A stretch of 64,000 nt of DNA from Purshia tridentata (taxonomy: Eukaryota > Streptophyta > Magnoliopsida > Rosales > Rosaceae): NCBI GenBank assembly GCA_003254885.1, contig QANT01007413.1:1-64000 (forward strand). The letters are read 5' to 3'. Of this stretch, positions 49,922-60,246 are shown piece by piece; position 1 is the first letter of the stretch, and every line of letters begins with the position of its first letter. The position numbers and the translations under genes were made by a program. The notes below the pieces were generated by a model. That model had not been told where the DNA came from. It ran no database searches and saw only the letters and a program-made list of their open reading frames with translations.

Positions 49922-50688
49922 TAGGGGTGCAACTCAGGTTGGGTCAACCCGAACCCACCCGAACTCAATTCAGTGATTGAAACTCATGTGGAAAGGTTTG
50001 AAAAAGTCAAAACTCGTCCAAGCCCGAACCTAGCATCAACCCGAATTTTTTTGGGTTGGGTGTGGGTAATGGTCATACCCACCCAAAGCCAACGCCCAAC
50101 CCAAACCCGAGCTGAAATTCCAATCCAAAATCCAACTAAAATATGTTATATATTAGTATATTACTTTAAACTTTACACTAGTAATATGAAAATATAAACC
50201 ATATATTATGGTACAAGAGTTAAACAACATAGATTGTAATATTACATTAATTTAATTTATGGCTTCTAGTTTATATTTTTTATTATATTAATTTGATCGT
50301 TTATGTTGTTTTAATATTTTTTGTTAAAGCCTTGAAGGTATGGTTGTATTTTATTTGAAGGGATAATAATATAACCTTGGTTCATTCTCATTTTATGTTG
50401 AAGATTTGTTGTTGGTCATTTGAACGTAGTTGATTTAAAATTTTGAAATGTTGAACTAGGGTGCTCATTAATTGGAGGTTGTTGTGTACGTTTTACTTTG
50501 ATAAAGATTAATTTTTTTTTTTTTTGAGGGTATGATCCCAACCCATGTCTTGATTTTGCGGGTTAACTTGAGTTAAGGTAAGGGTTGTATTGGCTTTACT
50601 TATTTTTAATCCGTCTAAACCCGAGTCCAAAAAATAAAGTATGAGTTGAGCTTTGGTTGACCTTTTAACCCGCCCGAGTTGCACCCTA
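49922..50688. mobile_element. hAT-type MITE
   Basis: The left end TAGGGGTGCAACTC and the right end (reverse complement) TAGGGTGCAACTC form short terminal inverted repeats of the hAT type. Subterminal GGGTTGG/CCCGACC-like motifs cluster at both ends (AACCCGAACC, TTAACCCGCCC). The flanks CATATATA and TATATATA are compatible with an 8-bp target duplication but lie in a TA repeat. The 767-bp element has no coding capacity. Confidence 0.75.
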
Positions 50689-50723
50689 TATATATATATA
50701 TATATATACATGCCCATTTCATC

Positions 50724-51028
50724 AAGGGATCCTTGATTAAATAATTTTATTTAAGGGATCTCTCGTGAAGCCTATTTCATATTGTATTTTAACGATTCGA
50801 ATAGTTTATTTTTTAGGTTTATATTCAAATTGTCATAGATAAATTAAAAATCATTAAGCTATTTAACTTTAATCAAATAAATAGACAAATAAAATATTTT
50901 CGATAAACACTTGAAATGATAACTATTTAATCAAATAAATAAATGGTTTATGATTTAGTCAACTTTTTTACAATGTGGATTGAGCTGCACACAAAATCTT
51001 TTATTTAATCGTAAATGAGAGATCTCCA
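50724..51028. mobile_element. MITE-like element related to the one at 9325-10440
   Basis: The left side has AAGGGATCC and TTTAAGGGATCTCTCG; the right side has AAATGAGAGATCTCC in inverted orientation. Interior words such as TTAATCAAATAAATAGAC are shared with the split element upstream of the intact terpene synthase. The ends are not sharply defined. Confidence 0.5.
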
Positions 51029-51387
51029 AAACAAAGGACATATAGAAAACTAAACATGAAGAGGCTTAAAATTGAAGAGTCCCAAATTAAAGGATGACTA
51101 ATCATGAGAGAAAATAAAGAAAGGTACTTTAATTGTTAAAACGTATTGATTGGTATCTGTTTGGCGCCCACTTTATCATGTTTCTTTTTGTGACTTGTGA
51201 ATTGTGAATTGATTTGCGGATACTTTGAAGCATATCGGGATCAGTGCCATTTGCTCTCTCGATATTATTTGTGGTCTGGAGTACTCCATGGAATTCAATT
51301 CCTAAATTAACTTCTTAAGCTTGGTATGTATAATATATATATATATATATATATATATGGACCTATGCTACTACTACTAGTACTACA

Positions 51388-51425
<38 letters not shown>

Positions 51426-52437
51426 AAATAATAATATGCACGGTTTACTTATTAAAAGAAGAAACATAAAAGGAATACTTAAAAGGAAAGCATCTAAGCA
51501 TCATTGCGGTTTTAATAAAGTAAATGTATGACTTCCAGCAATTACAATCCCTGCTTTAATGGAATACTTCTTTTTATTGTTTTGGCAAATCAATGGAAAA
51601 CTCTATTTTTGTCTTGTGCTTGACGTTTTCCAGCTTAAAAAGGCTTATTTCTTTCTGCCTGCACCTTTGAATCTTTATCTTCCAGCCACCCATTTACACA
51701 TTCATATAGATATATATATATAGCTATATATTATTATTATTAATTAAGCTCTTAATAAAATGAAGTTGAAGTTCTAAATATGGAAAATTTTATAATATAG
51801 TTACCTCATATCATGTAATCACACTTTTGATTCTTAAATGTTGACGAATTTATCTCTCTCATATTAAAATATAGATTTTTCACAATAAAAATGCAAATGT
51901 TCTTTTGAAATACATCCTTACTATGCATGTGGCACACACCATATATGTCCTTATTTTTGAGCCAAGAGATAGGTTATTTTCTCATCTCTCCTCTCGAGCT
52001 ATAAAGGAAACTAAAGATCGCCAAGATTCAATTGGAATTATGGGGAAGGCGTTTTAAGTGGTTTACGGCCCATGAGGCCAACAGAATCTTTTGGATATTG
52101 GGCTCACTCTTTCATCAATATGGGCTCATATATGTAAGCTTTACTCCAAGTTACCATTATATGATTTAGAATCTTAGATGACCTTTATGATCTATCATGA
52201 TCTATCAAGATAAAATAAGATTTATAAAGCATGTGAGAGAGTATCGAAATCGATATAAAACAAGTGACAACAAATATATTACATAAAGCACATATTATTC
52301 TTTACGAAAACATGATTACATGAAGTTGGGAAGTGAAAATTCTGGAATGGGAATTTTGAAAAAATAAGAAAAAAGAAAAAAAAATTGTGCAAATATTAAT
52401 ATAGAATGCGAAACAGAGATTGTATTCTGGGTCAGAA

Positions 52438-55400
52438 TCAAACAGTCCCCTTAAGCTTCTTTGCAATGCCTGCAAAGTACTTTCCCTGGTGGAAAGCTTG
52501 CTGCAGTTCTAGCTCAGAGGGTTGTCTGGTGCCATCCCCAGCATAAGTTCCTGCACCATAGGGGCTACCACCCTTCACCTTCTCCATCTCAAACATGCCA
52601 GCTCCAAATGTGTATCCAATAGGCACAAACACCATCCCATGGTGAACAAGCTGAGTAATGGCTGTCAAGCTGCACAGTTTCAAGCAGAACAAAAATAGGA
52701 CTGAAATCACATTTAGAATTTTTCAAGTAAAACTAGCTACAATGCAGTTGGGAAAGAGTGGTGAACAAAAATTAAGAAATCCCTTTCTTTTTTTTTTCCT
52801 TTTTTTTCCTTTTTCTTATTCATCTCAGACAAAAAAAAAAACTTAAAAGAGAGCAGACTTGTTAGAAAAAACTCACGGGGTAGTCTCTTGTCCACCTCCT
52901 TGAGATCCAGTGCTGTAGAAAATGCCTGCAGGCTTGCCTGACAGTTGTTGTGTTCTCCATAAACCTCCGGTTGCATCTAAAAATGCTTTAAATTGTGCAG
53001 CCATCATTCCAAATCTGGTTGGGAAACCGAAAAGTAGCCCATCAGCCTCAGCAAGCTCATTAGGTGCAATGATAGGTACTTCACTCTTTGGTGGTGCACC
53101 CATCTTTCCGAGAACCTCATCTGGCAGTGTCTCTGGTACCTGTAGGGGACCAACATATTGAATGAGGCAATCAAATTCAATTTTTGCGGGGGAAAATCCG
53201 ATATCCCTTTCAAATACAAAGTACCAGATTACTTTGAAGCAGAAGGTCCCAGTAAAAGAATTTATCATATTAAATCTTTTTGCATACTTACTCAACTCAG
53301 TTTAGCCTTTATCCCAAAACCAAGTAAAAGAATTTATCATATTAAATCTTTTTGCATGCTTACTCAACTCAGTTTAGCCTTTATCCCAAAACCATATGAT
53401 AGTCTAAATGATTTTTCAACAGCCCACAACAAAAATTGTGAGGTTGAAGAAAGCTAGCAACTCTGCACATCTATGTATGCTAAAAGCTTAGTTTGTAAGC
53501 ATAGAGGCATCACATACTAGACATTTCAAGAAACATGTACACTTAGAAACCTCTACATCAGCAATGGTAGTCTCGCAGTCAGATAATCAACTCAATGGTG
53601 TGCCAAAATCAGTTAGGGATGCTTATGTTATGTCCAAGGGGTAACAACAAGGCAAACCATTTCCTAGGATTACTTGCTTAGGACAGGATTAATGTACCAT
53701 ATCCAACGGAAGGATATAAAATCCTCAAAGCTGGTCAGCAAGCTAAAAACAAAAATTTAAATCCTCAAAACTAATATTAAAGGTGCAAAACCCTGGGTAA
53801 TACACGTATTGAAACTTCACTAACTCTATTGTTAACTTCATTATAATTCTTTCAAACCAAGTTGAATTCAATTAAAACTATATTTCAAAAATTGTTGTCA
53901 ATATTTTGGCTAAAAGATGCTTTCTGTAGCTTTGATAATTGATAGTGGTTCAATTTTATGAAAAATGAGGGACAAGTATCTCGCACCTGCCATAGTTTGG
54001 CTTCTACTCCTTCCACAGATGCAGCTCCTTTTTGTATCTCTTCAGCCAGCTTCTCAACATGTCCATACATAGAATAGTAACTGTAACATGCATTGTAGGA
54101 TTTTACAAATGTACTTAAATTTGTGCTAGAATTTAATATGTGAAAATCAATATTTCGCTGTAATAATCTTCCTGTGAACCAGAAAGGTTACTTAATTTTG
54201 TGCCTTTAATTGTTGATGGCATTCTCTGAATACATGATATACTGAAAGAACAAAAAACAGCTCGGTGTAAAATTATTAACCTCCTGGGTAAAAAAGCAAG
54301 TTCAGTAGGACTACAAAGATAATTATATTACTTTCACAGAGCCATAAATAAACGTGGATTGTTTTAAGTGTTCCATGTATTGTTTCACAAAAGTGTAATA
54401 TAGAAGAAATGCAAAACAGTTCAGAAGAAAATCCATAACCACTAAAAGCCAAAATAATATGCATATCAATATGGACAGAGAACCAATTTCGATAATGACG
54501 CATTCCGGGACCACACACAAAGCAGAAAAGCAGAGGCTTGCGTTTCTCTCTTGGTTATGATTTCAAAAGGTAGGTAAAGTTTCACAATCACTTTTTCCAG
54601 TTGTTGCTTATGGTTAACAGCACAGTGTCCGTAACATTAAGCCTTTTCAATTTGTTCCAATTACTAATCCTCCTTTTCTAGAACGTCTACAAATACATAG
54701 GGTAATGTAAAGCCACAAATGACACTTGCATGCATCAATCAAGCATGTCAAAAATCAAATAAAGACAGGGCTGTTTCTGCCACCCCAATAACAGGAAAAA
54801 AGAATAAATAAAATAAATTAAGTAAATAAGTAAACCCCCAAGAACACGAGAAATTATTGTATAACTGATATACTATTATGTGGTATAACCAACCTATGTG
54901 TTATAATATGGATGGATATTATTAGTATTATACCTTACAAATATAAATACATCCTCTTACAACACACTTACATGTTGAATTGGTTACAACACGCAGCGAT
55001 ATATCAGTTATACCCAATAATTTTTCCAAGAACACAAGCTAGACGCTTTACACTATGAACTGCAACCTCAAATTTCTCTGTGAGCAGATAAATTTCGATC
55101 TTTCAATCTGTTTATTTCCCTAATCTTTGCTGGAAGATAAACGCTAAACAGGAAGCAAATGACATCTCAATCCCAAAATATAATATAAAAAAAAAATTAT
55201 ATGAAAGATTTGTAATTCTTTAAATTTGATTGTGCATACAAGAGGAATTCTCCCAAAAGGTTTTTTTTTTTTTTTNNNNNNNNNNNNNNNNNNNNNNNNN
55301 NNGGAAGAGAGAGAGCATGAGATTTTCTAAAGCAGATTAAGGAAACAAATTAACACCATGGCCAAAAAAAAAACCAAGGAAACAAATTAACACTCCCAAG

Positions 55401-55863
55401 TGAATTTACACTCAATGACTGAAACTTTAGCGGCTGCTTACATTCAAAAGAAAGAGAGCCTTTTGGAAGTAGATGATTATTTACAATTAAATCTTACATA
55501 TAATATTCTTCCCAATAACAGGTTAATACAATTGGGTTAAAATAACTCAAGCCGAATTGAACACCAGCTCCAACAAAATGCCAATCTTTTCAATTAATTC
55601 ATTCACAACAACTCATCCATCACCTCCCAAGAAGCAAACTGAACCAACCCAGAAATGTTTTCATTTTTATTGACCAAAGATCATATTTCATACTCACTCA
55701 AGTTAATGAAAGCAATAAAACCCAGAAATCATACCATGGAGAGCAACTAAAAACAATGTCCTCTACTTTAATTACGCACTAACAGATATTGATTCAGCAT
55801 TTATCACCCAGAGAGAGATAGAGTGGGAGAGAAGACTTACACAATGTAGACTTTGGTGGCCAT
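52438..55863 (-). CDS. FQR1: NAD(P)H:quinone oxidoreductase, FQR1/WrbA type
   Basis: Four exons (55863-55841, 54080-53987, 53139-52877, 52669-52438) encode 203 aa, the usual length for plant FQR1. The flavodoxin-like fold begins [19 protein letters not shown], with the FMN phosphate-binding loop in YYSMYGH. Further FMN-site segments are [19 protein letters not shown] and [11 protein letters not shown]. The C-terminal WrbA signature [12 protein letters not shown] follows. These tetrameric flavoproteins carry out two-electron quinone reduction in the cytosol or at the plasma membrane, and Arabidopsis FQR1 is auxin-inducible. Intron 1 (about 1.76 kb) holds a Mutator-type MITE, a micro-retroposon and an assembly gap. 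Intron 2 holds a 72-bp tandem duplication. All splice phases agree and no lesion was found. Confidence 0.93.
53251..53394. repeat. 72-bp tandem duplication in FQR1 intron 2
   Basis: Units 53251-53322 and 53323-53394 differ at a single base (TGCATACTT against TGCATGCTT). The junction shows no filler sequence. It is close to the exon 3 acceptor, about 110 bp away. Confidence 0.92.
54848..55026. mobile_element. Mutator-type MITE in FQR1 intron 1
   Basis: The 179-bp element has inverted ends: GAGAAATTATTG then TATAACTGATATA at the left, and on the other strand GAAAAATTATTGGG then TATAACTGATATA at the right. A perfect 9-bp target duplication CAAGAACAC lies at 54839-54847 and 55027-55035, which points to the Mutator superfamily. 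Confidence 0.85.
55276..55302. other. Assembly gap (27 N)
   Basis: Unknown bases follow a T run of at least 15 in FQR1 intron 1. The true length is not known. Confidence 0.99.
55339..55393 (+). mobile_element. Micro-retroposon 7 in FQR1 intron 1
   Basis: Insert 55357-55375 (19 bp, CATGGCC then A10 and CC) lies between perfect 18-bp repeats AAGGAAACAAATTAACAC at 55339-55356 and 55376-55393. The left junction reads TT|AAGG. Confidence 0.7.
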
Positions 55864-56904
55864 TGATGGAAGAGTAGTGTCTCTGTCTTTCTTTGTGTAT
55901 GCGCTTTGTGCTTTGGAGCAATAACGTGTTGTTAGTGAATGAAACGTTGACAGTGGTGCACGAACAGCGGGGGGACCCTATTTATAACGCAAGCGATCCT
56001 CAGCTTTGTGTATTATATTATATAATATAAACACTTTAATTAGTCCTTTGTTTTCATGGAATTAAGTACTTTCTTAATGGGAGCTTATTGCATCATTATT
56101 CATTAGTGGGTAAATATTTCTATTCTTGACACGTAATACATCTTGAATTGTTGGTGTCATATCCATAATCATTTCAAAAGGAATTAAATATTAGAATTTC
56201 TAAGTTTCAACATAATATATTTTAATATTCGAATTATTAATTTTTTTGAGTAAACTATATTCATAAATTAAAAACACATTTGTTCTCTGTATTTAAAAAT
56301 TATCAATTTGGTACCTTTGTTTGATACATTTTGAACATTGTGGATAAAGCACTACAAAATTAGAATCAATAGGTGTAGTTGGTGTGCTATTTTTGTAGTA
56401 TTAATCAGTGTATTATTTTAAAAATAGGATATAATGTATTATTGCAATTTGCGGGAAATTAAAGGGCCAGTAGCTTCTGTATACAACTATGAGGTATGCA
56501 CCTCATCGTCCTTTACAGTTGATTATTGGATAGGATCATAGGAATGGAAGGGAATGGAAACAAGATGAAAATAAATTTGATAGATAATAACATGGAATAC
56601 TAAGAGTTGCGGCCAATACTAGCAATGAAAAACCCAGAACATTCAAGGTTACCAAAAGTCAGATTCAGCCTACAATTTTCTTTTCTTTTTATTTATTTAT
56701 TTGAGGGAGGAAGATCGAACTTTACAATAAGAGTAATTCTATAACTCTTTTAATTGAACTACTTCAATAATAATGAGCTTACATATTTATATGCATATTG
56801 TAAATATCAATTAGTGTACTATGTAGTTTAGAACATTCTTTGATGACATGTTGTGTACTATTCAAATAAATGGTTGAATTAATAATTTTGATTCATGATG
56901 CAAT

Positions 56905-56950
56905 AAGCTGGAGGTCAACCTGGCCAAAAAAAAAAAAAAGCTGGAGGTCA
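56905..56950 (+). mobile_element. Micro-retroposon 8 with target duplication
   Basis: Insert 56918-56937 (20 bp, ACCTGGCC then an A run) lies between perfect 13-bp repeats AAGCTGGAGGTCA at 56905-56917 and 56938-56950. It ends 20 bp before a CACTA terminus. Confidence 0.7.
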
Positions 56951-56970
56951 GAAAGAGAAACTCTTGCACA

Positions 56971-57182
56971 CACTACAAGAAAAATAGGTTATAGAGGTAG
57001 AAATGATTCGCCTCTAAAAAAAATAGTAAGGCGAAAAAACACCCCTAAATGGCATAGGGGCGGTGGGAGTGACGAAAATCATTGTATACAATTGTATTTT
57101 TACAAAATCGGTCACATAAATATCGTGTAAAATAGTGCTCTTACAAAATTGATTACATAACTTATCATGTAAAATAATGATT
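56971..57182 (+). mobile_element. CACTA (En/Spm) transposon terminus, partial
   Basis: CACTACAAGAAAAATAGG at 56971 is the classic plant CACTA terminal motif. It is followed by GCCTC/GGCG-rich subterminal sequence and by two diverged units of about 41 bp with ACAAAATCGGTCACATAA (about 57101) and ACAAAATTGATTACATAA (about 57142). No matching right terminus (TTCTTGTAGTG) occurs downstream, so the element is truncated and the right limit given is arbitrary. Confidence 0.6.
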
Positions 57183-57719
57183 CATCCTGAAAAAGGGATG
57201 GTATGCAAAAAAGTTTTCAATTTTTTCTATTTGATGAGGAGGTGTAGACTAGTTGCAAATAAAACCAATTAATGAGGAAAAAGGTGTGTGGTCAATCCAT
57301 TAATGATGGAGTGATCGCTTTGAGTTTGAGTGCCCTTATGCAAATTGAATAGGCAATGTGACAAGTTCCCTTTTATTATTGCTCTATATGTGTGTCTAAC
57401 AACTACCTCATCAACTTTATGGTCAAATGAAGATTAAGAGAGGGAGAGTGAAGGATGCTTAAAAGGTATAAATGAAATGATTTAGGCATGAAAATGTGGC
57501 AATGCCAAATGATGGGTGTTGTGTTTGCTTTAAAACTTGCTCTCTCTCATTGTTTGTGTGTTTGGAGGAACACCGGCCAGATCGAAAGGCCATCAATGGC
57601 TCTTGTCTTGAAGCGTGCTTCTCTTCTTCATACTTAGCATCCATCATTCCATATATTTCATGCCCTCAATTTCATCCAGTTTACGCATTTACAGTAACAC
57701 CACAGCCACAACCATAATC

Positions 57720-57768
57720 AATAACTTACTTATCTTTGGCCAAAAAAAAAAAATAACTTACTTATCTT
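57720..57768 (+). mobile_element. Micro-retroposon 9 with target duplication
   Basis: Insert 57737-57751 (15 bp, TGGCC then A10) lies between perfect 17-bp repeats AATAACTTACTTATCTT at 57720-57736 and 57752-57768. Confidence 0.7.
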
Positions 57769-58615
57769 ACATATACATGAATTTGAATGCTATAATAACT
57801 TAACCATAATGACATATATGCCCACACAGACATGACTATGAGTAGGAGAGGAATGGCTTTTGCTCCACAAATGACATGGCCCCTCCCATCACATGAGAGA
57901 GAGAGAGAGAGAGAGAGAGAGCATTTGATATTATATTGGAGAAGAGAAGGGCCATCTGATTCACCTGAAACTTCTACCACGCAATAATGGCTTGGCTTTT
58001 GGCGGATAGAATTGTCTTTTAACAACACAAGCTTACTTCCCAGTTCAATGCTTGCCGGGATTAACAGTTCACAAGTCACAAGACTCACAACCACACCATA
58101 TAAAATATAGCAGTACTGTAGTAGCACAGACTGTACAGTATAGCTAGATGAGTTGGTTTGGTCAACCATCAAAACTTCCCAAGTCAATGAGTTCATGTCA
58201 TTTTCAGCTCCACACTCCACCCACTACTTTATGTTTAATAATCGTTGATGGTTCTTTTGAAATTTTCCATTATAAACATGCAAATGTTCACAAATTATAA
58301 TTATGAATCAACCCCATTACATCCCGTGAGTAAGTCTGTGTACCTTAACCAGTTATTCAACCTAATTTTAGCTCTAGCATTACCCAATTCAATAAAACAA
58401 AAATTCATGAATTCAATGTGCTTAGCTGGGCCATTGTATGTATGTGTTCCTATATCTCAATCCTTCACTGAAGTGACGAAGGCCCATTTAAAAGTCCAAG
58501 GTGGGTTTGATTGTCACAACTAGCCCAGAAATACAATACTTCCTAGGAGAAATTTCTGAATCTTCATTTATGTGGCACGACCACAGGCACACATAATTTT
58601 TTTATATTTTAAAAC

Positions 58616-59257
58616 CCAATATGTTTAGTTTAGTTAACTTTTACATTAGTTAAAGTCCTTTTTTATTTCCTGGCCAAAAAAAAAAAAAGTCCTTTTTTAT
58701 TTTATCTTTTCTGATACCTCAATTAATCAAAAGGGTGCTTTTTCTTTTGACTACTGGGCGAGCTTCACCGCGGACAATCTTCACTGCCGAAAAATTTCAA
58801 TTTGCTCTGTATTTTGAACATGTTTGGGAAAATTAAAGAAATTAGTGACCAAATTATTTAGAAAGTTTCTTCTGTGGACATGTTTGAGATACTTGGGTTG
58901 AGTATTTTGAATATAAATTACTGGTGGGTTCAATGCTTATGAACAGATAGACTTGTTATTAGTCACTTTGAATTTTTTCTTCAAAGCTTTTAAAAACAGT
59001 ATCTATGTTCATCGTATATGATTTAGAGAGAGGGATGTAGATTTAGATGGACTGATCACTGATGGACAATGGAAGAGTGTTTTGGCTGGAATGCGGGTTT
59101 GGATGGAGGTAATGATTCTAAGAAAGAGTGTTATTTAACTAGAATATGACCAACAGCTTGAGTAATTGGACAATGGAAGAGTAGAAAAGAAGGTTAAACG
59201 CGAAAAAAAAAAAAAACTTTAAATAAGGTAAAAGTTAACTAAACAAAAAAATATTGG
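58616..59257. mobile_element. MITE with TTTAGTTAACTTTTAC inverted ends
   Basis: The left end reads CCAATATGTTTAGTTAAC then TTTTAC. The reverse complement of the right end reads CCAATATTTTTTTGTTTAG then TTAACTTTTAC. The 642-bp interior has no coding capacity. No target duplication could be fixed. A micro-retroposon lies inside its left end and must be younger. Confidence 0.6.
58652..58702 (+). mobile_element. Micro-retroposon 10, nested in a MITE
   Basis: Insert 58669-58685 (17 bp, CCTGGCC then A10) lies between perfect 17-bp repeats AAAGTCCTTTTTTATTT at 58652-58668 and 58686-58702. The left junction reads TT|AAAG. Confidence 0.72.
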
Positions 59258-60208
59258 AGTTAAGAGTTGAGGAAAGTATCGTTCTTTTTTTAAATTGAAT
59301 CTCCCATCCCTTTGGAGCTCCTCAAAATTAATTTCACAACTTCTGTCTACTTACTCACGTAAAAATGATTGGTCAACTTTAGTTTCTCTTTATGTGGAAG
59401 CAAGAAAAGAAGAGAAAAAGCAAGCAAGAATATATTAAAGCGATTAATGGATAAAACCCTGAAAGGGTGGAGTCTGGTTTTTTTATTGAAAAAATTCAAA
59501 CCCTTTAACTTATTATAATCCTAAACATATTTCTTCACCTTCCCCCGCCGCTCAAAAGCTTTTGAAGCTGGTTTTTTTCTCTTTGTCAATCCACCATTTT
59601 ATTATTCATTAAAAAGAGCAAGGAGATTGCCTACCTTGCCCATCAAAAGTTCCATTCAAGCAAGCAACACCCAAATCCTACCAAAATTTCCAACACCACT
59701 TATTATCATGTGTTAATTTCATACTAATTTTATTTCACCTAAACGACAACCCTCTCCTAGATAAGAGTGTAATTCTACTTTTATTGTTTGTAATGTCTAT
59801 CCATTGCATATACTAATATCATGAATGAGTAAGAAGGCCGGCAGTGACTGCTCCACCTAAGATATATCTATCATTCATTATTTCATTAAATGCTCAGCGG
59901 GCCCTTATAAAATTATATAAACTAGGTCAACTCTGAGTACTAGAAATTATTTAAGAAGCCTCCATGCTGCTTCAAATCAAATGGCAGATGAATAATAATT
60001 ATTTATCAAAAAGACGAATACTATCCGTAATTTTTTACCAGCCTTCTTATTTTTTATTCATAATTTAAATCGTTTATATTTTAAATGATTATTTAAAAAT
60101 TATTTATTCAAAAAAATAACTAAATTAAAAATCATTATGATTATTTGAAGAAAGTGAATAGTATTTCTCTATTAAAAAAAAGAATGGAAGAATCAAACCT
60201 TAAATAAC

Positions 60209-60246
60209 CTACCAGGTTATGGCCCGAAAAAAGGGGACTACCAGGT
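60209..60246 (+). mobile_element. Micro-retroposon 11 with short target duplication
   Basis: Insert 60218-60237 (20 bp, TATGGCCCG then A6 and GGGGA) lies between perfect 9-bp repeats CTACCAGGT at 60209-60217 and 60238-60246. It is the weakest member because the repeat is short and extra bases follow the A run. Confidence 0.45.

Larger units (their letters stand above)
47393..52437. other. Gene-poor interval of about 5 kb
   Basis: The first 400 bp include the 3' untranslated region of the bHLH112-like gene. The rest is AT-rich and holds two micro-retroposons, one hAT-type MITE, one further MITE-like element, and TA and CT microsatellites (for example 51325-51358 and 51390-51425). No coding frame could be supported. 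Confidence 0.5.

Noticed and set aside
59200-59225. A run after ACGCG, resembling a micro-retroposon tail
   Set aside because: No flanking direct repeat; the run lies near the right end of the 642-bp MITE.
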